Source of the DNA: Anaerolineales bacterium
GTDB lineage: Bacteria; Chloroflexota; Anaerolineae; Anaerolineales; UBA4823
Direction of reading: 5' to 3'
Length of the DNA stretch: 46,002 bases
Assembly (NCBI GenBank): GCA_020060465.1
Contig: JAGVAD010000005.1
Span: 1-46,002, forward strand
Under the pieces are notes generated by a model. It did no database searches. It saw nothing but the letters and a program-made list of their open reading frames with translations, and was not told the DNA's origin. Positions 16,302 through 24,228 of this stretch are shown piece after piece. Every line of letters begins with the position of its first letter. Positions within the stretch are counted from its first letter, which is position 1. A program made the translations under genes and the position numbers.

Positions 16302-16822
16302 CACCTTTGCTTTGCCTGAATTGCAACACTGCGATCCCTGCCCAACCGGATGAGCGCGCCTGGGTATGTTCGCAATGCGGCCAGGGAATGGCTTTGGATC
16401 AACAAAAAGGTTTAATTCCACTCCAGGTGTTCTATTCCGCTGGCATAGTCGCCCTGACCAGCGGAATGCCCTATTGGGTGGTTGAAGGGCAGGTTGTGTT
16501 GCAGCGCGAGACATATCGCTCGAACAGCCAAAGCGCGCGCGAGGCAGAGCAGTTCTGGCGCCAACCGCGCCGGTTCTTCATCCCCGCTTACGATGCGCCT
16601 TTGGATGTGATGCTCTCGCAGGCGGTGAAACTGCTGGTTCAGCAGCCCGCGCTGCAAGCCGGCCCGGCGACGCGTTTCGAGCCGGTCACTCTGGCAGTCG
16701 AAGACATCCAACCTGCTGCTGAGTTCGTTGTAATGGCAGTTGAAGCTGCTCGCAAGGATATGCTCAAGAATGTTGACTTTCAGGTGAAGCTTGGCTTGCC
16801 AGCTTTGTGGATATTGCCCTGA
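16280..16822 (+). CDS. Soluble zinc-ribbon protein, third of three (ZnR-3)
   Basis: A 180-aa protein with zinc-ribbon Cys 12, 15, 30 and 33 (CLNCNT...CSQCGQ), the same spacing as its two upstream neighbours. The body contains GMPYWVVEGQVVLQRE and RFFIPAYDAPLDVMLSQAV but no transmembrane segment. It starts at GTG with AAGGA 9 nt upstream, inside the end of the previous gene, so translation is probably coupled. It could be a cytoplasmic partner of the two membrane paralogues. No described family is recognised beyond the zinc ribbon. Confidence 0.78.
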   Translation: MDQPIALTPLLCLNCNTAIPAQPDERAWVCSQCGQGMALDQQKGLIPLQVFYSAGIVALTSGMPYWVVEGQVVLQRETYRSNSQSAREAEQFWRQPRRFFIPAYDAPLDVMLSQAVKLLVQQPALQAGPATRFEPVTLAVEDIQPAAEFVVMAVEAARKDMLKNVDFQVKLGLPALWILP

Positions 16823-16825
16823 GCC

Positions 16826-17896
16826 ATGTTGTACCTGCTGGTCAAACTGCGCCGAATTTTATTCTTCCTTGTCCTGGCCTCACTGGCCTGTCAAACCAGT
16901 TCGGGTATCAACCGCGGCGGGGCCGTTATCATAACTGTTTCCCCTGAGAATTGGTATTCCATCTACTTCACTGATCCAACGAATCCGAAAAGTGATCGGC
17001 TGCGAGATGGCCCCGACCGGGCGTTGGCAGAGGCGATCCGTGCGGCGCGCGTCAACGTAGATATGGCTGTCTTGCAGCTCAACTTGTGGAGCATTCGCGA
17101 CGCGCTGCTGAACGCTCATCGCCGTGGCGTGACGGTGCGCCTGGTGGTGGAGAGCGATTATCGCGACAGCGCCGAGCTGGAGGCTTTGATCGAGGCGGGC
17201 ATCCCGGTGCTGGGCGACCGACGCGAAGGTTCGATGCATAACAAGTTTGTGGTGATTGATCGCCAAGAGGTGTGGACTGGTTCGATGAACTTTACCATCA
17301 CTGATGGCTATCGTAACAACAATAACCTGGTGCGCATCCGCTCATCGCAACTGGCGCAAAACTACACGGTTGAGTTTGAAGAAATGTTTGTGGAGGATCA
17401 GTTTGGCCCTGGTTCGCCAACCAATACCCCCAATCCATCGCTAACCGTCGAAGGCGCGCAGATCCAGGTGTGCTTCGCTCCTGAGGATGGCTGCGCTGCC
17501 CAGGTAGAAAACCTGATCCGACAGGCGCAACACAGCATTCGCTTTATGGCCTTTTCGTTTACCTCAGACGCGCTGGCGGACGCCTTGATCGAACGCGCCC
17601 AAGCCGGGGTGAGCGTGAGAGGCGTGGTGGAGGCTTCACAAGCCCGCGCCAACAGCGGAGCAGAATACTTACGGTTGCTTGCCGCCGGCGTGGATGTGCG
17701 CCTGGACGGCAATCCGCGCAATATGCACCATAAAGTGATCGTGATTGACGACGAAATCGTGATCGCCGGTTCATATAATTACACATTTTTCGCCGAAACG
17801 CGCAACGACGAAAACTTGCTGGTCGTTCAGGATCCGCAATTCGCCGCCGCATTTGTGGATGAATTTCAAAGAATATATGCTCAAGCGGCAGAATGA
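16826..17896 (+). CDS. Phospholipase D-like lipoprotein with two HKD motifs
   Basis: A 356-aa predicted lipoprotein (lipobox ending at Cys 22, LACQ). Both halves of the PLD fold carry a complete catalytic motif: H138-x-K140-x4-D145 with GSMN at 152-155, and H301-x-K303-x4-D308 with GSYN at 315-318. PLD superfamily enzymes cleave or transfer phosphodiesters in lipids or nucleic acids. Export and lipid anchoring point to an extracytoplasmic substrate such as phospholipid or DNA, but the sequence does not decide. A Pro/Thr linker (about 195-208) joins the halves. The ATG lies 4 nt after the ZnR-3 stop with no binding site, so translational coupling with the zinc-ribbon genes is likely. Confidence 0.88.
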   Translation: MLYLLVKLRRILFFLVLASLACQTSSGINRGGAVIITVSPENWYSIYFTDPTNPKSDRLRDGPDRALAEAIRAARVNVDMAVLQLNLWSIRDALLNAHRRGVTVRLVVESDYRDSAELEALIEAGIPVLGDRREGSMHNKFVVIDRQEVWTGSMNFTITDGYRNNNNLVRIRSSQLAQNYTVEFEEMFVEDQFGPGSPTNTPNPSLTVEGAQIQVCFAPEDGCAAQVENLIRQAQHSIRFMAFSFTSDALADALIERAQAGVSVRGVVEASQARANSGAEYLRLLAAGVDVRLDGNPRNMHHKVIVIDDEIVIAGSYNYTFFAETRNDENLLVVQDPQFAAAFVDEFQRIYAQAAE

Positions 17897-17957
17897 AGCG
17901 AGTGCGCAGACTGCAAGCTTGAGCAATTTGCTGGATCTTCTTCAGGAAGAGAGCGGT

Positions 17958-19166
17958 ATGAGATTAATCCATCGTGGATTTCGCCTGAGCTGGTTTGCCA
18001 TTGGGTTATTGATCTTTGTAACCGCCTGTACGTTGCGCCTGGGTAGCGCCAATTTGCTCAACGATGCTCCCGCGCCGACCACGATCCCGCTGGCGGAGAC
18101 CGCTGAACCAATCACACCTGCCGGGCTGATCCCAACGCAAAAGCCTATCGCCTTGCCGCCTGGGTTTGTCATTTCCGTTTTCGCTCAGGGTTTGCAGGAA
18201 CCGCGCATGATGACCATCGGCCCGGATGGGCAGCTTTACGTGGCGGAGCGCGGGGCAAACCGTGTCCTTCGTCTGCCAGACCTGGACGGCGACGGCATTG
18301 CCGACTCTTTGCAAGTTGTCGCCGACGAGGTGAACCGACCCAGCAGCCTGGCATTTTATCAGGATGGCTCGTTATATGTGGGCCTTACCAACCGCGTCCT
18401 GCGCTTCAGCGAGCCAGATGCCCAGGGCGTTTACCAGAAGCGCGAAGTCATCGTCCCCAATTTGCCGCCTGGCGGACACCATACCCGCACGGTGTTGTTC
18501 AGCCCGGATTGGTCAACCCTGTTCGTTTCGGTTGGCTCATCTTGTAATGTGTGTCAGGAGGATGATCCGCGGCGGGCAGCTATCATCCGGTATAATCCAG
18601 ATGGCAGCGGCGAGCAAATTTACGCCCGCGGGCTGCGCAACGCGGTGGGGATTGTTTTTCGTCCTGGTACAGACGAGCTATGGGCGACCAATAACGGGCG
18701 CGACATGATGGGCGACGACCTGCCTCCGGATACTGTTCAACGGGTGCGCCAGGGCGATGATTTCGGCTGGCCGCGCTGTCACGCCGGGCGCATCGCCGAC
18801 CCCGAATTTGGTAAATCAGGGGCGTGTAATGGCGTGAAGCAGCCAGAGATCGAATTGCAAGCTCACTCTGCGCCTCTGGGACTCACGTTTTACAGCGGGA
18901 CGCAGTTTCCACCGCAATATCGCGGCGATCTGTTTGTCGCTTTCCACGGCTCGTGGAACCGCACCACGCCGACCGGTTATAAGGTGGTGCGCATTGACGT
19001 GCAAGATGGTCATCTCGGCCCGGTGCAAGATTTTGCCATTGGCTGGCTGGTCGGCGGGTCAGCCTGGGGGCGCCCAGTGGATGTCATCACCGGAGCAGAT
19101 GGCAGCCTGTATGTATCGGATGACAGCGCAGGGGTCATTTATCGCATTCTCTATGTGGGCAATTAA
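17958..19166 (+). CDS. PQQ-dependent sugar dehydrogenase-like (sorbosone dehydrogenase family) lipoprotein
   Basis: A 402-aa predicted lipoprotein. The signal peptide ends at the lipobox VTAC, and a Thr/Pro/Ala linker precedes a six-bladed beta-propeller of the glucose/sorbosone dehydrogenase type. Landmarks are LPPGFVISVFAQGL, EPRMMTIGPDGQLYVAERG, GGHHTRTVLFSPD (with the conserved His-His region), GLRNAVGIVFRPGTDELW, DDFGWPRC, FVAFHGSWNR and GRPVDVITGADGSLYVSDD. Members oxidise sugars or sugar-like substrates outside the cell using PQQ, though many are uncharacterised. The ATG at 17958 with AGGAAGAGAG upstream is preferred to an in-frame start 35 codons earlier that overlaps the PLD gene. 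Confidence 0.85.
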   Translation: MRLIHRGFRLSWFAIGLLIFVTACTLRLGSANLLNDAPAPTTIPLAETAEPITPAGLIPTQKPIALPPGFVISVFAQGLQEPRMMTIGPDGQLYVAERGANRVLRLPDLDGDGIADSLQVVADEVNRPSSLAFYQDGSLYVGLTNRVLRFSEPDAQGVYQKREVIVPNLPPGGHHTRTVLFSPDWSTLFVSVGSSCNVCQEDDPRRAAIIRYNPDGSGEQIYARGLRNAVGIVFRPGTDELWATNNGRDMMGDDLPPDTVQRVRQGDDFGWPRCHAGRIADPEFGKSGACNGVKQPEIELQAHSAPLGLTFYSGTQFPPQYRGDLFVAFHGSWNRTTPTGYKVVRIDVQDGHLGPVQDFAIGWLVGGSAWGRPVDVITGADGSLYVSDDSAGVIYRILYVGN

Positions 19167-19189
19167 CTATTTTGCAGGAGCAATCGGCT

Positions 19190-21664
19190 ATGGACACTCA
19201 GGGCAAATTCTATCTTGGGCGCATTTTTGATCCTCAGAAAGGGCAGGTCACCGACCAGCCTTTGTTGTACGATCCCGAAGACCTGACCACCCATGCTGTG
19301 GTAGTAGGCATGACCGGTTCGGGGAAAACCGGTTTGTGTGTGGATCTGCTGGAGGAGGCGGCGTTGAACGGCTTGCCAGCTCTGATGATTGACCCCAAAG
19401 GCGACATTACGAACCTGTTGTTGCACTTTCCCAACCTCTCGCCGCAGGATTTTCAGCCCTGGGTGAACCCGGACGTCGCCCGACAGGCAGGCCAAAGCCT
19501 GGAAGAAGCTGCTCAACAGACGGCTCAAAGCTGGCAAAAGGGGCTGGCAGAGTGGGGCATAGATGGCGAACGAATCCGTGCGTTGCAGGAATCTGCTCAT
19601 TTTGCCGTTTACACGCCGGGTTCCAACGCTGGCCTGCCGCTGAGCATTCTGGCGTCCTTGCAGGCGCCTGCTATCCCCTGGGAAGAAAACCGCGAAATGC
19701 TGCGCGAGAAAATCTCGGCGACGGTCACTGCTTTGCTAGGATTGGTTGGTTTGAGCGATATTGATCCGGTGCGCTCACGTGAACATATCTTGCTTGCCAA
19801 CATCTTCGAGAACGCCTGGAGCCAGGGAAAAGACTTGCAACTGGATGAACTGATCCTGCAAACACAAAATCCGCCGTTTACCAAGCTGGGCGTCTTCGAC
19901 ATCAACACCTTCTTCCCTGAAAAAGATCGTTTTGGATTGGCTATGTTGTTGAACAACATTCTGGCTGCGCCAGCCTTCCAAACCTGGATCGAAGGCCAGC
20001 CGCTGGACATCCCCAGCCTGTTGTATGCCGCTGATGGACGTCCGCGTCACAGTGTTTTCTACATCGCTCATCTTAACGACGCCGAGCGCATGTTCTTTGT
20101 CACCTTGCTTTTCTCCGCCATCGAAGCCTGGATGCGCACCCAAAAGGGCGCGGTTAATTTGCGCACTTTGGTCTATTTCGATGAAATATTTGGCTATTTG
20201 CCGCCGGTGAGCAATCCGCCTTCTAAAGCGCCGATGTTGCGAATGCTTAAGCAGGCGCGTGCCTTTGGAGTGGGCCTGGTGTTGGTGACGCAGAATCCGG
20301 TTGACCTGGATTACAAAGGCCTGTCCAACGCCGGCACCTGGTTCATTGGCAAGCTGCAAACCGACCGCGATAAACAACGCTTGCTGGATGGCCTGGAAGG
20401 GGCGATGGCCGGGGCGCTCGACCGCCAGGCTTATGATCGCATGATTTCTGGGCTGGGCAAGCGCGTCTTTCTGATGCACAATGTCCACAACAAGGCGCCG
20501 CTGCTCTTCCAAACCCGCTGGGCAATGAACTACCTGGCCGGGCCATTGACCCGCGTCCAGTTGGCTGCCTTAAACGAATTGGCAGGCGCAGTGGCGACGA
20601 CGCCTGCGCTGAAGTCCGCTCAATCTATTTCGAGCGCGCCCTCGCCGGGCGTGGCACCTGCCGCGGCGGCAATTGGCGGCGGTTCGCTCACTCGTCCGGC
20701 TGTGCCTGGCGGCGTCCATGAATATTTCCTGCCTAACACTCTGAGCCTGGCGGAAGCGTTCAAAGCCGCCAATCGAGCCATGCCTCCTGAAGCAGCCAGC
20801 GCCAGCCTGATCTATCGTCCTGTCTTGTTAGGGCAGGCGCGCATCCGTCTTTTCAACCGCAAGTACAACCTGGATTACGAATTGGTGCGCACGGTGCGCG
20901 TGCCGGACCCTGACCGGCGCGGCGTAGCGCGCTGGGATAGTTATCTGGTTGAACCCATTGACCCCAAGACGTTGGACGACCGTCCATTGCCTCAGGCGCG
21001 TTTTGCTGCTTTGGATGCTCCCTTTAGCGATGCAAAGGCGCTCGCCGCTTTGCAAAAAGATTTTGCTGATTGGGCTTATCGCAGCGGGCAGACGACGGTG
21101 CGCGCCAACCAGGCGCTCAAGTTATATGCCGGGCCGGATGTCTCTCAGGCTGAGTTTCGCCAGCGATGCGCTGAGGCGGCGCGCGCCGGCCGAGACGCTG
21201 AAGTGGAGAAGGTCAGCGCAGCTTATGACAAAAGATTGGCAGTTATCCAGGAGAAGCTGCGCCGCGAGGAGCGCGAGCTGGCTGAGGATCAGGTGAGGCA
21301 TTCGCAACGCAAATTGGAAGAAATGGGTACTCATGCCGAAAATATATTTGGCTTGTTTGGCGGACGCAAGAGCAGCCGCAGACTGACCTCTTCGCTGAGC
21401 AAACGCCGCTTAACTGAGCAGGCGAAGGCCGAAGTGGATGAGTCGCTAGATGCGATCGAGGATTACAAGAAACAAATCGCCGCTCTGGAGCAGGAGAAAG
21501 CCAATGCTATCGAGGAAGTGCGTCAGCGTTGGGGCGACCTGGCAAACGACATCAGCGAGATCACGGTTGCGGCGCTGAAGAAAGATGTGTTGGTGGAGTT
21601 GTTCGGCGTGGCCTGGGCGCCTTTCTGGGTAGTAGGAGCAGAGGAGCTGCCAGCCAGCTATTGA
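19190..21664 (+). CDS. HerA/VirB4-like ATPase with C-terminal coiled coil
   Basis: An 824-aa cytoplasmic ATPase of the FtsK-HerA superfamily. Walker A is GMTGSGKT at 40-47, MIDPKGDITNL follows at about 66-76, and Walker B is LVYFDE at 327-332 with IFGYLPP after it. LVLVTQNPVDLDYKGL supplies the expected sensor region (Thr-Gln-Asn/Gln-Pro). After the motor comes a separate domain (about 480-640) and a long charged coiled coil (about 650-790). HerA-type motors move DNA or protein; without an adjacent nurA or secretion genes the substrate cannot be assigned. The ATG at 19190 is chosen because AGGAG lies 9 nt upstream and the frame's earlier TTG lies within that site. Confidence 0.85.
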   Translation: MDTQGKFYLGRIFDPQKGQVTDQPLLYDPEDLTTHAVVVGMTGSGKTGLCVDLLEEAALNGLPALMIDPKGDITNLLLHFPNLSPQDFQPWVNPDVARQAGQSLEEAAQQTAQSWQKGLAEWGIDGERIRALQESAHFAVYTPGSNAGLPLSILASLQAPAIPWEENREMLREKISATVTALLGLVGLSDIDPVRSREHILLANIFENAWSQGKDLQLDELILQTQNPPFTKLGVFDINTFFPEKDRFGLAMLLNNILAAPAFQTWIEGQPLDIPSLLYAADGRPRHSVFYIAHLNDAERMFFVTLLFSAIEAWMRTQKGAVNLRTLVYFDEIFGYLPPVSNPPSKAPMLRMLKQARAFGVGLVLVTQNPVDLDYKGLSNAGTWFIGKLQTDRDKQRLLDGLEGAMAGALDRQAYDRMISGLGKRVFLMHNVHNKAPLLFQTRWAMNYLAGPLTRVQLAALNELAGAVATTPALKSAQSISSAPSPGVAPAAAAIGGGSLTRPAVPGGVHEYFLPNTLSLAEAFKAANRAMPPEAASASLIYRPVLLGQARIRLFNRKYNLDYELVRTVRVPDPDRRGVARWDSYLVEPIDPKTLDDRPLPQARFAALDAPFSDAKALAALQKDFADWAYRSGQTTVRANQALKLYAGPDVSQAEFRQRCAEAARAGRDAEVEKVSAAYDKRLAVIQEKLRREERELAEDQVRHSQRKLEEMGTHAENIFGLFGGRKSSRRLTSSLSKRRLTEQAKAEVDESLDAIEDYKKQIAALEQEKANAIEEVRQRWGDLANDISEITVAALKKDVLVELFGVAWAPFWVVGAEELPASY

Positions 21665-21732
21665 TCGGATTCGATGAGGCGGGAAGGCGCGTTCCACGTG
21701 AATTCAAAACCTCTCAGGATGGATGATGACCT

Positions 21733-22224
21733 ATGAAAACCTTGCTGATATTACGTCACGCCAAGTCGAGTTGGAAGGACGAAACGCTGCCCGATCACGA
21801 ACGGCCGCTCAACAAACGCGGCAAGCAGAGCGCTCCGTTGATGGGCGAGTTAATCCGGCGAGAGGGTCTGATGCCGGATTTGATCTTATGTTCCACCGCC
21901 AAACGGGCGCGCCAGACCGCCGATTTGGTTGCAGAGGCCAGCGATTACCAGGGCGAAATTCAACATTCGCGCGAGCTATACGCGGCTCCGCCGCAGGCGT
22001 ATTTGCAGGCGCTTTCCCAATTGGAAGATCAATACGAGCGAGTGATGGTGGTGGGGCATAACCCAGGGCTGGAAGAACTTCTCCAGGCGCTGACCGGCGA
22101 GATGCAACCGCTGCCCACTGCGGCTCTTGCTCAGGTTGATCTGCCCATCGAAAGCTGGGCGGAATTGAAATCCCTCCGGCGCGGACGATTGGTCGAAATC
22201 TGGCGTCCAAAGGAGCTGGAATAG
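21733..22224 (+). CDS. sixA: SixA-type histidine phosphatase
   Basis: A 163-aa member of the histidine phosphatase (phosphoglycerate mutase-like) superfamily. The N terminus MKTLLILRHAKSSW contains the catalytic RHA at 8-10 (His 9), and the second His lies in MVVGHNPGLEEL around residue 109. Together with LNKRGKQSA and LCSTAKRARQTA this matches SixA, which in E. coli removes phosphate from histidine on phosphocarrier proteins. The cellular target here is not known. It begins 68 bp after the HerA-like gene with a moderate binding site (AGGATGG) and is likely in the same transcript. Confidence 0.88.
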   Translation: MKTLLILRHAKSSWKDETLPDHERPLNKRGKQSAPLMGELIRREGLMPDLILCSTAKRARQTADLVAEASDYQGEIQHSRELYAAPPQAYLQALSQLEDQYERVMVVGHNPGLEELLQALTGEMQPLPTAALAQVDLPIESWAELKSLRRGRLVEIWRPKELE

Positions 22225-22273
22225 AGCGAGGCGCGCAGTCATCCACGTAGATTGTTTCTGCGTATAGAGGTAT

Positions 22274-22882
22274 ATGCCTCCTACAACTCTTTCTCCTCTT
22301 CTGATTTTGCTGGCCATCGCCGCCTACGGATTGTTGCATTCCTGGCTGGCGTCTTTGCAGGCTAAGGCGCTGGCGCGCCGCAGTTTAGGGCCGACCGTTG
22401 ATCGTGTGTACCGTCTGGCGTACAACATTGTTGCGCTCGTCAGCCTGCTGCCGGTGTTGGCGCTGCCGGCTATCCTGCCGGATCAAACTCTATACACGAT
22501 CCCCTGGCCCTGGACGCTGCTTACCCTGACAATTCAAGCGTTGGCTCTTCTGGCGTTGGCGGTCGGTGTGCTGCAAACCGGGCTGTGGTCGTTTCTCGGT
22601 TTAGAACAATTGCTATCGTCCTCGCAATCCGGCGCTTCGCATTTGGTGGTGGGCGGGTTATATCGGTGGGTGCGTCATCCATTGTACACCGCGGGGATGA
22701 TCTTCATCTGGCTGACGCCGTTGATGACCGTCAATGTGCTGATCTTGAACCTGGGTCTCTCCGCTTATCTGGTCATTGGGGCGTTTTTCGAAGAGCGCAA
22801 ATTGCTGCGCGAGTATGGCGAGGGTTATCGCCAGTATCAGCAGCGCACTCCAATGTTTTTGCCCAGGCTGCTCAGAAAATGA
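22274..22882 (+). CDS. Isoprenylcysteine carboxyl methyltransferase-family membrane protein
   Basis: A 202-aa integral membrane protein with five or so hydrophobic segments. The family signature GLYRWVRHPLYTAGM (about 133-147) and EERKLLREYGEGYRQYQQRTP near the C terminus match the ICMT/PEMT and NnrU group of membrane methyltransferases, where the Arg-His-Pro region and the Glu-Glu-x-x-Leu motif bind SAM. Bacterial members rarely have a known substrate, because prenylated Cys proteins are not expected. It is 49 bp downstream of sixA. Confidence 0.82.
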   Translation: MPPTTLSPLLILLAIAAYGLLHSWLASLQAKALARRSLGPTVDRVYRLAYNIVALVSLLPVLALPAILPDQTLYTIPWPWTLLTLTIQALALLALAVGVLQTGLWSFLGLEQLLSSSQSGASHLVVGGLYRWVRHPLYTAGMIFIWLTPLMTVNVLILNLGLSAYLVIGAFFEERKLLREYGEGYRQYQQRTPMFLPRLLRK

Positions 22883-22956
22883 TGTTCATCTCCATTAAGG
22901 AATATTCACTGTTTGGCGGCCGAAGGAGGGTAAAACGGTCGAGGAGATTTTTGGGG

Positions 22957-22962
22957 TATAAT
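22957..22962 (+). promoter_or_regulatory. -10 box (TATAAT) 8 nt before the sortase GTG
   Basis: TATAAT is followed by TCCACACC and the GTG at 22971, with no ribosome-binding site. The gap length is the same as for the first zinc-ribbon gene. Confidence 0.55.
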
Positions 22963-22970
22963 TCCACACC

Positions 22971-23867
22971 GTGTCGAATCGCAAGAGCCCGCAAGATTTG
23001 AGCGTTGACGAGCTGCGCTGGCTGCTGGTGGAGAAGCGACGCTCCGCTCGTTCGGCGCGCCTGGAGCATTATCGGCGCACCGGACGCGTGGTGAAAATTG
23101 CCTCGGACCTGGACAGCCCTCCGCTGCAAAGCTGGCGCAGCGATGTGTTGACCGAGCCGCCGATAGAGCGCAGCCGCGGCCGGCGAGTCCTGGATGGCTT
23201 TTTGTTGCTCATCGAAATCAGCGCGGTGCTTGGCTTTGTGTTTATTTTGTTTAATGGATTGAATGTGATACGAGAATTAAACCGTGAGGTGGCTGCGGCA
23301 ATCGAACAGCCTACACTGACCCCCACGCCGCTCATTGGGGCGGTTGTCTTGCCATCCGGGCATTTACCGCCGACTTCGCCCGGCGGTACACGCTTCAATG
23401 AGGAGGAGATCCCCGAACATCTGCGCCCACTGGTGCAGACCATGTTCAATGCCCCCATCCCCACGCCGGGAGCGGAACAGGCCATCCGCATCCAGATCCC
23501 CGCCATTAGTGTGGATGCGCCGATTGTGCAGGGTGACGGCTGGGAACAGCTCAAGAAGGGCGTGGGTCAGAGCATTGGCTCGGCGAACCCCGGGCAACCC
23601 GGCAATGTGGTGCTTTCTGCGCATAACGACATCTTTGGCGAGATTTTCCGCAACTTAGACCGCCTGGTGCCGGGCGATCTGGTAATTATCTACACCAATC
23701 AGCGCTCCTACACTTACATTGTGGTGGATACGAAGATTGTGCAGCCGACTGCGGTGGAAGTAATGGCGCCCACGGCGAAACCGACTGTAACGCTCATCTC
23801 TTGTTATCCATATCTGAAGGATAACCTGCGAATCGTGGTAATTGCACGCCTGCAAACAGGCGTATAG
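22971..23867 (+). CDS. Sortase (class D/E-like transpeptidase)
   Basis: A 298-aa membrane-bound cysteine transpeptidase. It has an unusually long cytoplasmic N terminus (about 1-72), one transmembrane segment (about 74-100), a Pro/Thr linker, and a catalytic beta-barrel with His 218 (LSAHND), Cys 278 (TLISCYP) and Arg 287 (NLRIVVIAR). All three catalytic residues are present, so it should be active. Sortases join surface proteins bearing a C-terminal sorting signal to cell-wall or pilin acceptors. No LPxTG-like substrate gene is adjacent, so its client lies elsewhere. It starts with GTG and is apparently leaderless; the next small gene is 25 bp downstream. Confidence 0.92.
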   Translation: MSNRKSPQDLSVDELRWLLVEKRRSARSARLEHYRRTGRVVKIASDLDSPPLQSWRSDVLTEPPIERSRGRRVLDGFLLLIEISAVLGFVFILFNGLNVIRELNREVAAAIEQPTLTPTPLIGAVVLPSGHLPPTSPGGTRFNEEEIPEHLRPLVQTMFNAPIPTPGAEQAIRIQIPAISVDAPIVQGDGWEQLKKGVGQSIGSANPGQPGNVVLSAHNDIFGEIFRNLDRLVPGDLVIIYTNQRSYTYIVVDTKIVQPTAVEVMAPTAKPTVTLISCYPYLKDNLRIVVIARLQTGV

Positions 23868-23892
23868 ATGATGGAGTATTTGAGGAGTAAAC

Positions 23893-24129
23893 ATGGCTCA
23901 GAAGAACAAGAAACACGCTCGTAAGACCCCGGCGGCTCGTTCAACCCCCGCGATGGCAACTGCGGTAAAAACCGCTGAGGTGGCTGCGCCGCTCAGCGGT
24001 GCAGGGAAGACCTATGTTACGGAATTCAACCCTGATTATAGCCAGACCATCAAAGATCTAAAACGTATTGGCATTTTGGCTGGTTCGTTTTTTGCGCTCT
24101 TGATTGTCCTGGCATTTATCATGCCGTAA
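23893..24129 (+). CDS. Small single-pass membrane protein, likely cotranscribed with the sortase
   Basis: A 78-aa protein with a highly basic N terminus (MAQKNKKHARKTPAARS), a polar middle including FNPDYSQTIKDLKRIGILAG and a C-terminal transmembrane segment (about 58-77). TGAGGAG lies upstream of the ATG at a suitable distance. Its position directly after the sortase suggests a related envelope role, but no function is recognised. It is not a sortase substrate by its own sequence, as there is no sorting motif. Confidence 0.72.
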   Translation: MAQKNKKHARKTPAARSTPAMATAVKTAEVAAPLSGAGKTYVTEFNPDYSQTIKDLKRIGILAGSFFALLIVLAFIMP

Positions 24130-24160
24130 CAGAAAACGCCGCATCTGGAGGCGGATCTCA

Positions 24161-24186
24161 CCGCCAGGGGCGTCAACTCCTGGCGG
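24161..24186. terminator. Hairpin after the small membrane protein gene
   Basis: CCGCCAGG (24161-24168) pairs with CCTGGCGG (24179-24186) around a 10-nt loop, followed by GAGATAAATTT. The poor T-tract makes this a weak terminator or an mRNA-stabilising element between genes read in the same direction. Confidence 0.45.
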
Positions 24187-24228
24187 GAGATAAATTTATG
24201 GAGAAGAGAAGGGAGTCGCTGCTAATCT

